From Gammaproteobacteria bacterium (GTDB taxonomy: Bacteria; Pseudomonadota; Gammaproteobacteria; Natronospirales; JAJUFS01): a DNA stretch of 33,267 bases. Where the stretch lies: NCBI GenBank assembly GCA_033720895.1, contig JAWWBS010000016.1, forward strand, positions 1 through 33,267. The letters run 5' to 3'. Position numbers and translations under genes: made by a program. The notes under the pieces are model-generated. The model was not told the DNA's origin. It did no database searches and worked only from the letters and a program-made list of their open reading frames with translations. Positions 32,714 through 33,267 of this stretch are shown one piece after another (the first letter of the stretch is position 1; each line of letters begins with the position of its first letter).

Positions 32714-32833
32714 ATCGCGTCTCCCGAAAGCCTCTGTCGGCGAGCGCCCTGCGGGGCAGGGGGCAGGCCGTTGCCACTCATCTTTTATACGCTCAAATCC
32801 GAGCCGAAAAAACCGCCAATCGTCTCGCCATCA

Positions 32834-32871
32834 CAGCCGTTCGACCGGCTGCCGCGAAATTCCACAATTTC
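32834..32871. other. two small inverted repeats in the gap downstream of the PII gene
   Basis: The 184-base gap 32714-32897 contains CAGCCG TTCGAC CGGCTG (32834-32851) and GAAATT CCAC AATTTC (32856-32871). A minus-strand T-run lies about 20 bases after the first hairpin, so a weak terminator for the PII gene is possible. A TATAAA-like element (minus, near 32790-32785) could be a -10 for the DUF4124 pair. Confidence 0.3.
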
Positions 32872-32897
32872 CGGTACCGATTCTGCGCCCTGGCGCA

Positions 32898-33266
<369 letters not shown>

Positions 33267-33267
33267 C

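Overview
The window looks like a stretch of chromosome from a high-GC gammaproteobacterium. The hslV-hslU-DUF971 block, the dapF-DUF484-xerC block, the algZ-algR-hemC-hemD-hemX-hemY block and the divergent speA/speE pair all resemble gene orders of pseudomonads and Xanthomonadales/Chromatiales relatives. I cannot name a genus. No rRNA, tRNA, CRISPR, phage or insertion sequence is visible. Coding density is very high and many genes overlap by 1 or 4 bases.

Layout. 1-2183 (minus): the ATP-dependent HslVU protease and a DUF971 protein, behind a candidate heat-shock promoter. 2377-6742 (plus): a tight four-gene set made of a periplasmic cupredoxin-like protein, a membrane GGDEF/EAL c-di-GMP enzyme with a periplasmic sensor, a DUF3034 beta-barrel candidate, and a truncated haemoglobin lipoprotein. 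6746-10298 (minus): CoA-binding protein, one-TM protein, dapF, DUF484, xerC. 10385-12829 (plus): ubiD and two small membrane proteins. 12943-14403 (plus): an outer-membrane barrel candidate and an orphan ParA-like ATPase. 14404-14973: the largest non-coding region, AT-rich, with long-range complementarity, a possible pseudoknot and a strong terminator, so probably a structured RNA gene. 14974-17453 (plus): a SymE-like small protein, a membrane diguanylate cyclase, DUF423 and an SRAP protein. 17456-18766 (minus): an unknown protein and an SDR protein. 18864-19922 (plus): a ferredoxin-reductase fusion. 19926-25924 (minus): hemYXDC and algRZ. 25989-29432 (minus): speA followed by three coupled small-molecule enzyme genes. 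29553-30419 (plus): speE. 30438-33236 (minus): a membrane/helical-repeat protein, two DUF4124 paralogues and PII.

How the genes work together. Most are housekeeping: proteolysis, lysine/peptidoglycan precursor synthesis, chromosome dimer resolution, ubiquinone and haem synthesis, polyamines, nitrogen sensing. The parts that could be new are (a) the cupredoxin / c-di-GMP / DUF3034 / haemoglobin set, which reads like an envelope-to-cytoplasm signalling module for copper, redox state or a gas ligand, (b) the structured intergenic RNA beside a SymE-like gene, and (c) a hairpin that could hide the ribosome-binding site of the second c-di-GMP enzyme. Several start codons were reassigned from ribosome-binding sites or promoters (hemC, speA, PII, ubiD, the 3-hydroxyisobutyrate dehydrogenase-like gene and others).
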